A stretch of DNA of 64,000 nt. It comes from Candidatus Latescibacterota bacterium (GTDB taxonomy: Bacteria > JAAXHH01). Of this stretch, positions 7,524-15,014 are shown one piece after another. Within the stretch, counting starts at the first letter, position 1. Each line of letters begins with the position of its first letter. The stretch lies in contig JAJEAN010000007.1 of NCBI GenBank assembly GCA_022822725.1, positions 1,685,045-1,749,044 on the forward strand, given 5' to 3'. Below the pieces are notes generated by a model. That model was not told the origin of the DNA. It saw only the letters and a list, made by a program, of their open reading frames with translations, and did no database searches. The translations under genes and the position numbers were made by a program.

Positions 7524-9068
7524 CTATGACACCCATATTAGGCGTACCGTAAACGCTACGGGTCCAATTTCGAGTCTATCATCGTCATTTATTTCTAAAG
7601 GATTGCCCGGAGAGAGAGGTTGGTCATTTACTTTTGTCCCGTTCAACGTGTCCAGATCTTCCACATATAGGCGTCCTGAGTCCTGAGTTAGTCTGACATG
7701 CTCTCGGGAAACTTCCTGGTGGTCAATTAGGTACTCCGCATCGGCCGGACTCCTGCCCAAAACCACCCCTGAAGCATAACCAAGTGCCAACTCCGAGATG
7801 TTGACGACATGAGTCCGCCCTGAGTTATCTGTTCCATCCAGTACGCACTTAAACGGAGCAGGTACTGGTGCCTTGTCGGCGGCTTGTCTTGCAGCTTCTG
7901 CTTCCCGTTCAGCCGAGTGTGCACGAGTGGAAGCTTTGGAAACTTGGGCCTTTTTCTTTCTCGCATATAAAAACCACCCAATAAGCAACACAACCAACAT
8001 TCCAATTGCTGCATATTTGATTTCTTGAATCCGCGATGAAAACTGTGTTGATTCGGCCTTCAAACTGTCTTGCAGAGCGGTCTGCACCGAGTCAGCGAAT
8101 GACTCCATCCGGACCAGGCTGTCCTTCGTCGCGTCTTGAAGTGAATCTGTCTGGGCTTGATGGAGAGAATCAGAGATCGCCTTTTCCTGCTCAGATACTA
8201 ACAATGCAGCTCTTGCAGCTTCTGTTTCTTCTTGACTAGATCTTGCGGCTTCTTCAGCAGTCAACCTCGCCGTTCTTTCACGGTTCAGGCTATCCTGGGT
8301 CGCCTGCTCTAACGCTCTTAGTCGTTCTTCGACATTCGCTCTTTCTAGTTCGGCTCGTTCAATAGCGCTTGGACATTCCTCATCAACTATTGTGAAGGAG
8401 ATATTCAAAGCCGTGAGGGTAGTTACTATCTCCTTATTCATTAACGCGGAAACAGATCCTGTTGGATTGACCAAGTTTTGAAACGGCCAGGTTTCATTGG
8501 TTGGATCTGGAACATTCATTCCAATGACATCGCCACATTCATTAAACAGAGGCATACCGAAACCGGCTGAGGGAATGAGGGCGTTATGTTGGAATAAACT
8601 TAGAGTAGTTTCGGCTTCTTGTATGACAGGAATACTTTGGTAAGCTCCAATGGAGCCTACAATAACCTGAACATCAGTATCGCCAAAAACCTGCAGTGTC
8701 TCGACACCACGGCCGACTTCGATACCCTGTTCAGAGAGGTATAAAGGTGGTAGTCCCAGGCCTGTCACTCGGAGAAGGGCCAGGTTCCGATCACTTCGCA
8801 GTTCATCATGCAGCCGTGCTACGTATTCGGCACCGGATTTTAACGATAGTACAGTTATACTCTCAGCATCAACGAGAAGATGAGCATTCGTCACGATATA
8901 ACCGTCGCTAACCACAAAACCACTGCCCTCAGCTACTATTCTGTTATCCACATAGGACCGAACTTTGACTAAGCTTGAAGTGACGGAATCAACGTCAATT
9001 CTGCCCGAGACAGGATATGTAAAAAAAGTTGTGACGATGATCGAAAGAACCAAACTGCGAAACAACAT
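7524..9068 (-). CDS. Trypsin-fold pseudoprotease with coiled coil, TM and FHA domain
   Basis: 514 aa, the first gene of the signalling operon. A signal peptide (about 1-22) is followed by a trypsin fold that keeps His62 (TNAHLL). The serine is lost: against HNAPMNPGNSGGPLLDDCG of its neighbour it reads HNALIPSAGFGMPLFNECG, so Ser becomes Phe170. The Asp position is Asn95, though Asp93 lies two residues away. A long coiled coil (about 225-350) with repeated DSL heptads, a TM (YAAIGMLVVLLIGWFLYA) and a canonical FHA domain (EVSREHVRL, EDLDTLNGTKV) complete it. It is probably a binding-only sensor or regulator paired with the active protease gene downstream. Confidence 0.88.
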   Translation of the reverse strand: MLFRSLVLSIIVTTFFTYPVSGRIDVDSVTSSLVKVRSYVDNRIVAEGSGFVVSDGYIVTNAHLLVDAESITVLSLKSGAEYVARLHDELRSDRNLALLRVTGLGLPPLYLSEQGIEVGRGVETLQVFGDTDVQVIVGSIGAYQSIPVIQEAETTLSLFQHNALIPSAGFGMPLFNECGDVIGMNVPDPTNETWPFQNLVNPTGSVSALMNKEIVTTLTALNISFTIVDEECPSAIERAELERANVEERLRALEQATQDSLNRERTARLTAEEAARSSQEETEAARAALLVSEQEKAISDSLHQAQTDSLQDATKDSLVRMESFADSVQTALQDSLKAESTQFSSRIQEIKYAAIGMLVVLLIGWFLYARKKKAQVSKASTRAHSAEREAEAARQAADKAPVPAPFKCVLDGTDNSGRTHVVNISELALGYASGVVLGRSPADAEYLIDHQEVSREHVRLTQDSGRLYVEDLDTLNGTKVNDQPLSPGNPLEINDDDRLEIGPVAFTVRLIWVS

Positions 9069-9096
9069 TGCAGCCTACCTTTTAAACATTCATAAA

Positions 9097-9116
9097 GGAT
9101 TAAATTAGTTTAATCC
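9097..9116. promoter_or_regulatory. Palindrome GGATTAAA-N4-TTTAATCC upstream of the signalling operon
   Basis: A perfect 8-bp inverted repeat with a 4-base centre lies 28 bp upstream of the first gene of the minus-strand operon, in an AT-rich gap of 79 bp. Size and position suit a dimeric repressor site or overlap with a -10 region. No binding protein is known from the sequence, so the regulatory role is inferred. Confidence 0.35.
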
Positions 9117-9147
9117 GATAAACACGAAAGTATCAGACTTACACATG

Positions 9148-9396
9148 TTAAGGGCTTGGGGGCCTGTCACGCAGAAATCGATGTATTCTTACCGCACCTA
9201 CAAAGAGACCGTACATGTAAACAGGGAAAGTTATCAGAATGACAATGAGTTCAATGACACCAGGCAGTTGATCTGAAAACCATTCCTCATATAAGCTAAA
9301 ATACGCGACAGTGACGTAGTAGTAAACAACGACACCGACTACCCACATCACCCATATAACTAGACCTTGCTCTATTATCCTTTGTATCTTGTTCAT
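9148..9396 (-). CDS. Small two-TM membrane protein, unknown function
   Basis: 82 aa. Two hydrophobic helices (about 11-33, rich in Val/Tyr/Trp, and 47-68) are separated by an acidic turn (YEEWFSDQLPG); the C-terminus is basic and Pro-ending (RDRPPSP). It is just upstream of and co-oriented with the FHA signalling operon, but a 79-bp gap holding a palindrome separates them, so it may be a separate unit. No family recognised. Confidence 0.55.
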   Translation of the reverse strand: MNKIQRIIEQGLVIWVMWVVGVVVYYYVTVAYFSLYEEWFSDQLPGVIELIVILITFPVYMYGLFVGAVRIHRFLRDRPPSP

Positions 9397-9609
9397 ACAA
9401 TTTGCTCCGGCGAATCAAAACTTAGTGAATTACATCGAAAGGTAGATTCGCAATCAAAGCGGGTTGAGTTCGTGATTTGTTTTTGGGGTTTCCGTTGATA
9501 TTCCCTACCGATATAAAATACCCTGCTTGGTGCAAAAAGCAATGCCCAGCAAACATGAGTTTGGCGGGGCATTGCGTACGAGTGGCCCCATAAGGAAGTA
9601 GGTCGCAAC

Positions 9610-9945
9610 ATGAGTGGTTTTTCCCACCTAAGTCTTCGTGAAAAGCTGGTGGTACTGATTGATATGGCAAAATGGCGGTGGCGCAACCGAGTTTCGATGG
9701 CCGTCGATGTGGGACGTCGGTTACCGGCCAACAAGAGATTACGATGGTGGTTGTGGAATTGCATGATCGAGGTTAGGCTGAAATGGATTATGGCACGCGC
9801 TGGGGATAGTTCGATATCCAACGAAACTGCGGATGAAGTTCATAAACTGGTTGGACGTGTCCTCATCAGTCATCCGTCGAAAACCGATCTCATAGATGGA
9901 CTACTCGACCAAGCCGAGAGCATTCTGGACAAGAATGGGACTTAA
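9610..9945 (+). CDS. Hypothetical protein, basic and Trp-rich
   Basis: 111 aa. The N-terminal half is strongly basic and amphipathic (KWRWRNRV, KRLRWWLWN), the C-terminal half acidic and helical (ADEVHKLVGRVL, LLDQAESILDKNGT). AAGGAAG about 14 nt before the ATG is a distant ribosome site. The reverse strand also has an open frame here, but its composition (many Arg, Ser and Thr, no coherent hydrophobic pattern) looks like a shadow. No family recognised; it may be a genuine small gene at the edge of the island or a remnant. Confidence 0.4.
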   Translation: MSGFSHLSLREKLVVLIDMAKWRWRNRVSMAVDVGRRLPANKRLRWWLWNCMIEVRLKWIMARAGDSSISNETADEVHKLVGRVLISHPSKTDLIDGLLDQAESILDKNGT

Positions 9946-10019
9946 CGGAGGATATTGTTGCGCACTTAACGATTCCAGGTCACTTGATTAAACCCAGACT
10001 ACGACCGCCCCGGACCACG

Positions 10020-10223
10020 GCCATGGCCAACTTACTGTGAGATCTTTGGGCGTATGGCGAACCTGACAGGGCGTCAGCTCTGGCCATTCCGGTAGTCAAG
10101 TTACATCTGTACGGGAAACAGGAAGCCCGCGCAGGGAGGATGATGGGACATTTGACGGCAATGGTGGATACGCGGGAGCAAGCGGTGGAAAGGGTGGTGG
10201 AGGCGAGGCGGGGGTTGGGGTGA
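10020..10223 (+). pseudogene. purK: purK 3'-end remnant with in-frame stop
   Basis: The plus strand reads AMANLL-stop-DLW, then VVKLHLYGKQEARAGR and MMGHLTAMVDT ending at TGA 10221-10223. This is the recognisable C-terminus of N5-carboxyaminoimidazole ribonucleotide synthase (family pattern NLLGDLW ... KLHLYGK ... R-x-MGHLT). TGA at 10038-10040 replaces the conserved glycine codon GGA. Upstream residues (RPPRTT) still look weakly PurK-like and then fade. No ATP-grasp domain or purE is nearby. It is a decayed fragment marking an old rearrangement at the border of the low-GC block. Confidence 0.75.
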
Positions 10224-10248
10224 TGGTCGTTATTGGAGAGCGATTACG

Positions 10249-10947
10249 ATGTCCAACAGATGCTTTGAAAACGTAACTGAAAAACTTAGAGAACTGAAGA
10301 ACGACGATAAAGTAATGCTCGACTTAGCTCAAAAAGCGTTTCGGGCGTATAACGGAGCAATCTATCCATTTGATTTACTTATCAATGCCGCGATAAACCG
10401 AAATCTAGCTCTATCGGAAGGGTTCAGGACAATGATCAATGACAGAAACATGATCTGCGCCGGTTCACTTCTCCGCATGAATTTAGATTCGGCACTTCGC
10501 GTCTATGCAGGATTCAGGGTTGGCGACCCGCATGAACTTGCTATTTCCGTAATGCAAGGTAAACAAATCCGTAAGGTGAAAGATAGAAGCGGAAACCCTA
10601 TGACCGACCACTACCTTATTTCTAAACTGTCACGTAATCACCCTTGGATAGAATCGGTATACAAAAAAACCTCCGGATACGTACACTTATCTGAAATCCA
10701 TGTTTTTAGTTCTTTAGATCCAAACATAGATCCAAAAACCGGTGAGTTTGGTGTTAAAATCGGACCACGCGATAATGATATTCCCGAAGAGATCTACCTT
10801 GAAGCAATCCTCGCATTTCACGAGTCATCGGGGATTCTAGCGAAATACGTAAGCGGATGGGTGTTTACAAAGAACAATCCGGATAAAGTAGCTGAAATAA
10901 GAAAGCACCTCGAAAATCAAGGGATTGACCCGATTCTGGACATTTAA
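10249..10947 (+). CDS. Hypothetical protein, unrecognised family
   Basis: 232 aa, low-GC, probably mainly helical, no signal or TM. A conserved-looking core reads NRNLALSEGFRTMI then CAGSLLRMNLDSALRVYAGF, with a later segment SGYVHLSEIHVF. His and Asp/Glu residues are scattered without a catalytic pattern I can name. The type is common in accessory or defence-like regions, but I do not recognise a family. It starts 25 bp after the purK remnant and runs toward a convergent phosphotransferase gene. Confidence 0.7.
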   Translation: MSNRCFENVTEKLRELKNDDKVMLDLAQKAFRAYNGAIYPFDLLINAAINRNLALSEGFRTMINDRNMICAGSLLRMNLDSALRVYAGFRVGDPHELAISVMQGKQIRKVKDRSGNPMTDHYLISKLSRNHPWIESVYKKTSGYVHLSEIHVFSSLDPNIDPKTGEFGVKIGPRDNDIPEEIYLEAILAFHESSGILAKYVSGWVFTKNNPDKVAEIRKHLENQGIDPILDI

Positions 10948-10990
10948 ACAGGTAAGGTCGTACTGTACCGTACATTTGTACTACACCCAC

Positions 10991-12202
10991 TCACACCATC
11001 CCCCGCAACGTCTCCACCGCCTCATCCAAATACTCATCCTGAGACAGGTCACCCTCAATCAGATCCGGGCGGTGACCACCCCACTGCGTAGCAAGCACCA
11101 GCGTCTCGCCGATATCCCAAAGCGTCCACGCATTCGCGAATACCGGCAGGCAGTCCAACTCCGCCTGGTTCAGTGGACGTACCCGGTTGTACCCTTCCAG
11201 GAAACAACGCCAGATCTCGTCCGTTAAATGATCGGGTACCGTCTCCATGATGTTATACTTGAAGGTCGCTACATCGTAGGCCCGCCAGCCGAAGGCACAC
11301 TGGTCGAAATCCAGAATGCAATATCCGTTCTCGTGATGGTACAGGATGTTTCCGACGTGCAGATCGGCGTGGATAAGGCCGTAGATGTCCTTGCCCTTGC
11401 CTAACTTGCTGATCTGACGGCGCATGTGATCGGCGTATTCCTTGAAGAAAGTCAGGTCTTCGCCACGACGCTTCTTCAGGATGGATTCCAGCGTTTGCAG
11501 CGGCCCGTCAAGCAGGTATTGCAGATCGAAATAATGGCGGCAGTAGGGCCTGGAGAACTGGTCCGACTGCTGGTGGATCTCGGCCACGGAGGAACCGAAG
11601 GAGATCACGACCGGCTCATTCACTTCGGGATGCCAGGTGACGTGCTCCTCGCCCTCGAAGAAGCGGAACAAGGCTCCGCAACGTGGTGTGTCTGGTGGGT
11701 CGGCAGGCGAATCGATCGATGGACCAGACCGAGGAATGGACGTTAGCGGATCGGAAGGTCGACCGGTGTGAGAATCGGTTGCGGCGCCCATCACACTCAA
11801 CCGCTCCCCATCCAGCCTCGTGACCGGCTCCGGAACGGCCAGTTTGTATTCGCGCAGGTACGCCAGCAGGTCGAGCTCGTATCGATAGGCCTTGGGGTTA
11901 CGAACGTAGAAGTCGTGATCCGTGTAGATCCTGTATACGTATCGCTGACCTTGCGACGTAACGAGGAAGTTCCGGTTGGCCCCGCGCTCCAGTTCACGCA
12001 GTTCGACGGGTTCGGCCAGACCGTAGTGTTTCGCCAGGTATGAAGCGATGTCAGAGCAGGACGGATCAGCGGATTCGGCAGAAGCGTCTGTACCGGAAGA
12101 AGCGCCTGTATCGGAAGAAGTGGAGGATTCTGAAGAAGAATCCGTACCGGGGGCGTCGGTAGATGCAGAAGGATCAGGTGTAATATCCATGATGGTCACC
12201 AA
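10991..12202 (-). CDS. Aminoglycoside-phosphotransferase-like kinase (APH fold)
   Basis: 403 aa. After a Ser/Thr/Asp-rich, probably disordered N-terminus (about 1-47; an internal Met at 5 is an alternative start) comes an APH/choline-kinase fold. VYRIY resembles the N-lobe strand with the nucleotide site; HADLHVGNIL is the Brenner catalytic loop (H-x-D-x4-N) and ILDFDQC the metal-binding D-x-D. FRFFEGEEH is typical of COG2334 homoserine-kinase-II-like members. The substrate is unknown and may be a small alcohol, amino alcohol or sugar. It is divergently transcribed from the sulfatase gene across 175 bp. Resistance should not be assumed. Confidence 0.85.
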   Translation of the reverse strand: MVTIMDITPDPSASTDAPGTDSSSESSTSSDTGASSGTDASAESADPSCSDIASYLAKHYGLAEPVELRELERGANRNFLVTSQGQRYVYRIYTDHDFYVRNPKAYRYELDLLAYLREYKLAVPEPVTRLDGERLSVMGAATDSHTGRPSDPLTSIPRSGPSIDSPADPPDTPRCGALFRFFEGEEHVTWHPEVNEPVVISFGSSVAEIHQQSDQFSRPYCRHYFDLQYLLDGPLQTLESILKKRRGEDLTFFKEYADHMRRQISKLGKGKDIYGLIHADLHVGNILYHHENGYCILDFDQCAFGWRAYDVATFKYNIMETVPDHLTDEIWRCFLEGYNRVRPLNQAELDCLPVFANAWTLWDIGETLVLATQWGGHRPDLIEGDLSQDEYLDEAVETLRGMV

Positions 12203-12377
12203 TATGGGTTTGCGAACTTGACCGGGGCAACAGGTTTCAGTTCATTGCGTGGATAGCTGGCTACGCGTGGATTACTGAATGCTACCGAGTGATTACAACG
12301 GATAATTACACACTATATGCAACCTTGTATTAACACCGAATGATGCACATTGATTGTAACGTCGAGAGGAGCCCCCA

Positions 12378-13838
12378 TTGCCTAAGCGACCCAATATCGT
12401 CGTCCTGATGTCCGACCAACAGCGGCTTGACACGGTGAGTTGCTACGGGATGAACGATGTGTGCCGTACGCCGCACATCGACGCCCTGGCCGCACGCGGC
12501 GTGCGCTTTGACTGGGCGTTCACGCCGACGGCGATCTGCTCGCCGGCCCGCGCCTCCTTTTACACGGGTCTCTATCCGCACAATCACGGGGTCACGGCCA
12601 ACGGCCTGTGCCTGAACGAGGATGTGCGCGGCGTAAATCACTACCTGGCGGATGCAGGTTACCGCTGCGGGTACGCCGGCAAGTGGCACGTGGATCAGGA
12701 GACCGGACCGTCGGGATACGGGTTCACCGGCAGGGACTTCATGGGCTACGGATTCCCTGGCGGCAACCTGCTGCCGGGCCTGCAGTTTGGCGGCAGTCTG
12801 AGCAGCCACAATCACTACGCCGACTATCTCAAAGAACACGGCTTCGACCCGCCGCCCACGGTTTCTCATCGCTACGTCGGCACAAATCCCGCGAACCAGC
12901 GGCAGGAGATGTTCGCCCTGCACGAGGGGCCGGTCGAGTCGTGCATCGAGTATTTCGTCGCGGAAGAAGCCATCCACGTGCTCGACGAGGTGGCCGGCGG
13001 AGAAGAGCCCTTCTACCTGTGGGCCAACTTCTGGGGGCCGCACAGCCCTTCGCTCGTGCCGGAGCCGTACTTTTCCATGTACGATCCCAGGGCCATTCCT
13101 GAACACCCGGGGTACGCCGAGACCTTTGAAAAGAAGCCCCTGCGCCAGAAGCTGATCGAACACATGTGGGGGCTGGGCGACTATGGCTGGGAGGGATTCC
13201 AGGAAATCGCCGCGCGTTACTTCGGGCACTGCACGCTCATCGACGACATGGTGGGACGGGTGGTGGCGCACCTTGAAAAGCTGGGCGAACTCGACAACAC
13301 GATCATCGTATATACGTCCGACCACGGAGACTGCCTCGGCGCGCACAAGCTGATCGAGAAGGGCGAGTTCATGTACGACGAGATCTACCGCATCCCCCTC
13401 GTCATCGCCCATCCCGAGTGCCAGGCGCCCGGCACGACCTGTGACGAGTTCGTCTACCTCCACGAGATCATGCACTCGTCGCTCGACGCCGCAGGTCTCG
13501 AAGTCCCCGCCAATCTCGACGGCCAGTCCTTCCTCCCGGCCATCGAGGGACGTCCCTTCGCGAACGGACGCGAGGAAGTCTACTGCGTGTTCGACCGCCA
13601 CTTTACGGTTGCCAACCAGCGCATGGTCCGCACCCGCACGCATCAGTTTACCTTCAACTCCACCGATACCGGCGAGCTGTACGACCTACAGCGCGACCCC
13701 TACCAGCTCGACAATGTGTATGGCGAGCCAGCCTATGAAGCCGTGCGCCAGGAACTTATTGGGCGGATGGATCGCTACATGGAGGAACTGGGCGATCCGC
13801 TGCGCGGGTGGTTTGGGAAGATCAAAGGCGCGTATTGA
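12378..13838 (+). CDS. Sulfatase (formylglycine-dependent)
   Basis: 486 aa alkaline-phosphatase-superfamily sulfatase. Cys54 in ICSPARASFYTG is the C-x-P-x-R site converted to formylglycine; the metal ligands D13-Q14 (VLMSDQQR) and the later TSDHGD are present. The C-terminal block holds FDRHFTVANQRM and ELYDLQRDPYQLDN, typical of choline-/polysaccharide-type sulfatases in COG3119. There is no signal peptide, so it appears cytoplasmic. It starts at TTG with GAGAGGAG 6 nt upstream. A maturation enzyme (FGE or anSME) is not in the window. Its neighbour is a convergent dioxygenase. The desulfated substrate cannot be told from sequence. Confidence 0.93.
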   Translation: MPKRPNIVVLMSDQQRLDTVSCYGMNDVCRTPHIDALAARGVRFDWAFTPTAICSPARASFYTGLYPHNHGVTANGLCLNEDVRGVNHYLADAGYRCGYAGKWHVDQETGPSGYGFTGRDFMGYGFPGGNLLPGLQFGGSLSSHNHYADYLKEHGFDPPPTVSHRYVGTNPANQRQEMFALHEGPVESCIEYFVAEEAIHVLDEVAGGEEPFYLWANFWGPHSPSLVPEPYFSMYDPRAIPEHPGYAETFEKKPLRQKLIEHMWGLGDYGWEGFQEIAARYFGHCTLIDDMVGRVVAHLEKLGELDNTIIVYTSDHGDCLGAHKLIEKGEFMYDEIYRIPLVIAHPECQAPGTTCDEFVYLHEIMHSSLDAAGLEVPANLDGQSFLPAIEGRPFANGREEVYCVFDRHFTVANQRMVRTRTHQFTFNSTDTGELYDLQRDPYQLDNVYGEPAYEAVRQELIGRMDRYMEELGDPLRGWFGKIKGAY

Positions 13839-13919
13839 CGACTACCTGGCCCCTACCTTCCGACCAGGTTCAGCGGGTTTCACGCGGATTGAGAAGTAAC
13901 GCGTGCGGCGCAGGAGATA

Positions 13920-13953
13920 CTAACCAGACGCCCTCGCTAACCAGACGCCCTCG
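13920..13953. repeat. 17-bp tandem duplication across a stop codon
   Basis: Two identical 17-bp units (CTAACCAGACGCCCTCG on the plus strand) abut at 13920-13936 and 13937-13953. The second contains the stop codon and last codons of the minus-strand dioxygenase, so the gene's 3' end was duplicated outward. Same type as several others in this window. Confidence 0.9.
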
Positions 13954-14851
13954 TCTGCGCCCACTCGCGCAGCGGCACGTCGTCCAGATTCTCCGACATC
14001 CAGTGCCGGGAAGCGGGATGGTAGGCCGGGTCCGGTCCCATGGGATCGCCTTCCGGGGACAATGCACCCAGCAGCTGCCGCCGGACTGGTGATGATTGCT
14101 CGATGAGCCCGGGGTCCTGCACGTTGAAATCGGTGGGACGCAGCCAGCGGTAGTGGTATCCCACGTGCATGATCTTGCGCGTCTTCCGCGACAGGTTGGG
14201 GCCGACGCAGTGCCACACCGCGGTGCGCCACAACACGGCCGATCCGATGGGCAGCTTGAGCTCGACGGCCCCTTCCGGATCGACGCCATTCTCCCGCTCG
14301 CGCAGTTCGGCGGGCCGCCGCCGATGACTGCCCGGCACCAGCCACAGGTTGCCGCAATTGGATTCGTTCATGTCGTAGAGTACGTAGAAGACCTTGACCT
14401 CCATGAACGGGAGGCGTCCATCGAGGGAAGGCGCCATGAACAGGTCGTCGCTCGCCAGATCCGGATGCCACCCGACATTGCGGTATCCCGCCTTGTGGTC
14501 TTCGCCCTTGCCGACGCCCGAAATGCGGCCCTTCAAGTCCTCGGGATAGGGCGGCCGGTAGTCCAGGTGCGTGGTGCGGATCTGGATGTTCCAGCCGATG
14601 GCGTCCACCACCAGGGGCAGCATGCGGGGATGGTCGATGAGATCGAGAAAGGCCTCGTGATGCGCCAGGGCATTGCGCACGGCAAAGGGGTCCTCGGGGC
14701 CGAGTTCCTTCTCCGCTCGAATCTCTTCCCCCACCTCGTCAATCGCCCGGAGCAACCGGTCGAGTTCGGCCTGGTCAAAGAACTCCTCGAGCACGACAAA
14801 CCCCTGCTCGTCGAAGTCCCTGGTTTGTTGGTCGTTCATTGCGAGTGGCAT
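13937..14851 (-). CDS. Phytanoyl-CoA dioxygenase (PhyH) family protein
   Basis: 304 aa Fe(II)/2-oxoglutarate oxygenase. The facial triad is visible as WHPDLA (H-x-D) and the distal His in AVWHCVGPNLSRKTRK, which also supplies the 2OG-binding Arg. The N-terminus (FDEQGFVVLEEFF) is the usual PhyH opening, and GNLWLVPGSHRRRP is the core-strand signature. The M5 start (MNDQQT) is an alternative. It is one of three divergent PhyH genes here; such families are large in Poribacteria- and Latescibacterota-like genomes and hydroxylate varied small molecules. The substrate is unknown. It converges with the sulfatase gene. Confidence 0.92.
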   Translation of the reverse strand: MPLAMNDQQTRDFDEQGFVVLEEFFDQAELDRLLRAIDEVGEEIRAEKELGPEDPFAVRNALAHHEAFLDLIDHPRMLPLVVDAIGWNIQIRTTHLDYRPPYPEDLKGRISGVGKGEDHKAGYRNVGWHPDLASDDLFMAPSLDGRLPFMEVKVFYVLYDMNESNCGNLWLVPGSHRRRPAELRERENGVDPEGAVELKLPIGSAVLWRTAVWHCVGPNLSRKTRKIMHVGYHYRWLRPTDFNVQDPGLIEQSSPVRRQLLGALSPEGDPMGPDPAYHPASRHWMSENLDDVPLREWAQTRASG

Positions 14852-14923
14852 GTGGTCTTCCTCAGCGAAACTTCCAGGTTAATGAATGTCTATAATCAAT
14901 CTAACCTGCCTGGTCAACCGCTT

Positions 14924-15014
14924 GCTGATGAAGCGCTTCACCTCACCGCGCCAGCCACGTGCTGAAGCGCTCGTTCACCTCACCGCGCCAGCCACGTGCT
15001 GAAGCGCTCGTTCA
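14924..15014. repeat. 37-bp tandem repeat at the 3' end of a solute-binding-protein gene
   Basis: Units begin at 14924, 14961 and 14998 (period 37; core CACCTCACCGCGCCAGCCACGT). The third, partial unit lies inside the minus-strand gene ending at 14980. The repeat replicates the codons for STWLAR and the stop. The first unit carries small changes, so it is the oldest or has diverged. Confidence 0.88.

Noticed and set aside
1-9068. Type VI secretion or tellurite (Ter) cluster
   Set aside because: Kinase, PP2C, FHA and VWA are shared with such loci, but no Tss, TerD or other core gene is visible; the left edge remains unknown.
9393-9821. 142-codon minus-strand frame before the small two-TM gene
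   Set aside because: Amino-acid pattern looks random; the overlapping plus-strand frame is more protein-like, though also uncertain.
10991-12202. Aminoglycoside resistance gene
   Set aside because: The fold is shared with many small-molecule kinases; residues typical of resistance enzymes are not specific here and the context is metabolic.
12330-13643. 437-codon open frame antisense to the sulfatase gene
   Set aside because: High-GC antisense frame with Arg/Val/Asp-rich composition and no motif; the plus-strand sulfatase is unmistakable.
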